Source: Pseudonocardiaceae bacterium YIM PH 21723 (lineage in GTDB: Bacteria > Actinomycetota > Actinomycetes > Mycobacteriales > Pseudonocardiaceae). From it: a stretch of DNA of 64,000 nucleotides. The stretch covers positions 23,860-87,859 of the forward strand of contig QZFT01000037.1 in NCBI GenBank assembly GCA_003600225.1, read 5' to 3'. The number at the start of each line of letters is the position of its first letter. The stretch's first letter is position 1. This document shows positions 63,978 to 64,000 of this stretch, piece by piece. Both the position numbers and the translations under genes were made by a program. The notes under the pieces are model-generated. The model searched no databases. It saw nothing but the letters and a program-made list of their open reading frames with translations, and was not told the DNA's origin.

Positions 63978-64000
63978 TACGCTTGCCATCCGATCAGTTG

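Overview
High-GC actinobacterial chromosome, most likely from the Pseudonocardiaceae or close relatives. The evidence is heavy use of GTG starts, mycothiol-dependent formaldehyde detoxification, large SARP and LuxR-type regulators, and two gene blocks whose order matches Mycobacterium tuberculosis. No rRNA or tRNA gene, CRISPR array, intact transposase or phage gene was recognised.

Layout. (1) 1-5337: a DUF58 / SpoIIM / RDD block ordered like Rv3693-Rv3695, with two secreted RCC1-type propeller genes placed inside it, then mobA, whose start carries an in-frame 30-bp tandem repeat. (2) 5352-18026: moxR, DUF58, VWA, fabG1, inhA, hemH, a conserved unknown, NfeD and SPFH, ordered like Rv1479-Rv1488, with an FAD/Fe-S oxidoreductase, a DUF6082-like and a DUF3097 gene interleaved. 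(3) 18245-28009: a helical-repeat protein, two tandem paralogous amidases, an ECF-type sigma factor, a degenerate phosphopantetheinyl-transferase-like protein, a Baeyer-Villiger-type monooxygenase divergent from a TetR regulator with a clear operator region, and an AAA ATPase.

(4) 28025-37430 is the most interesting part: a compact, probably undescribed RiPP locus. It has a divergent SAM methyltransferase, a 47-residue precursor candidate, a cobalamin-type radical SAM enzyme of the 'RiPP maturation radical SAM protein 1' type (CX7CX2C), a translationally coupled DUF5825-type partner, an MFS exporter and a SARP/NB-ARC/TPR regulator. Two inverted, near-identical copies of a composite repeat with ~95-bp inverted arms bracket this cassette.

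(5) 37445-45449: hydrolase/TetR pair, a membrane protein with a degenerate histidine-kinase ATPase, an HNH remnant, polysaccharide deacetylase, quinone-oxidoreductase-like MDR and a lone NIS siderophore synthetase. (6) 45682-53747: two large LuxR regulators, the mscR-metallohydrolase operon and a Tat-exported GH109-like protein. (7) 54057-63977: a DUF222/HNH protein, an Lrp regulator divergent from a three-gene branched-chain 2-oxoacid dehydrogenase operon (E1a, E1b, E2), a Ppx/GppA protein, an RraA-like protein, a TetR regulator and a nitroreductase.

Across the window there are long perfect-stem palindromes (19-22 bp arms), mostly at gene ends but one in frame inside the E2 gene, and a family of long-armed composite repeats (four sites). 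Functions are inferred by reading motifs; no database search was possible.
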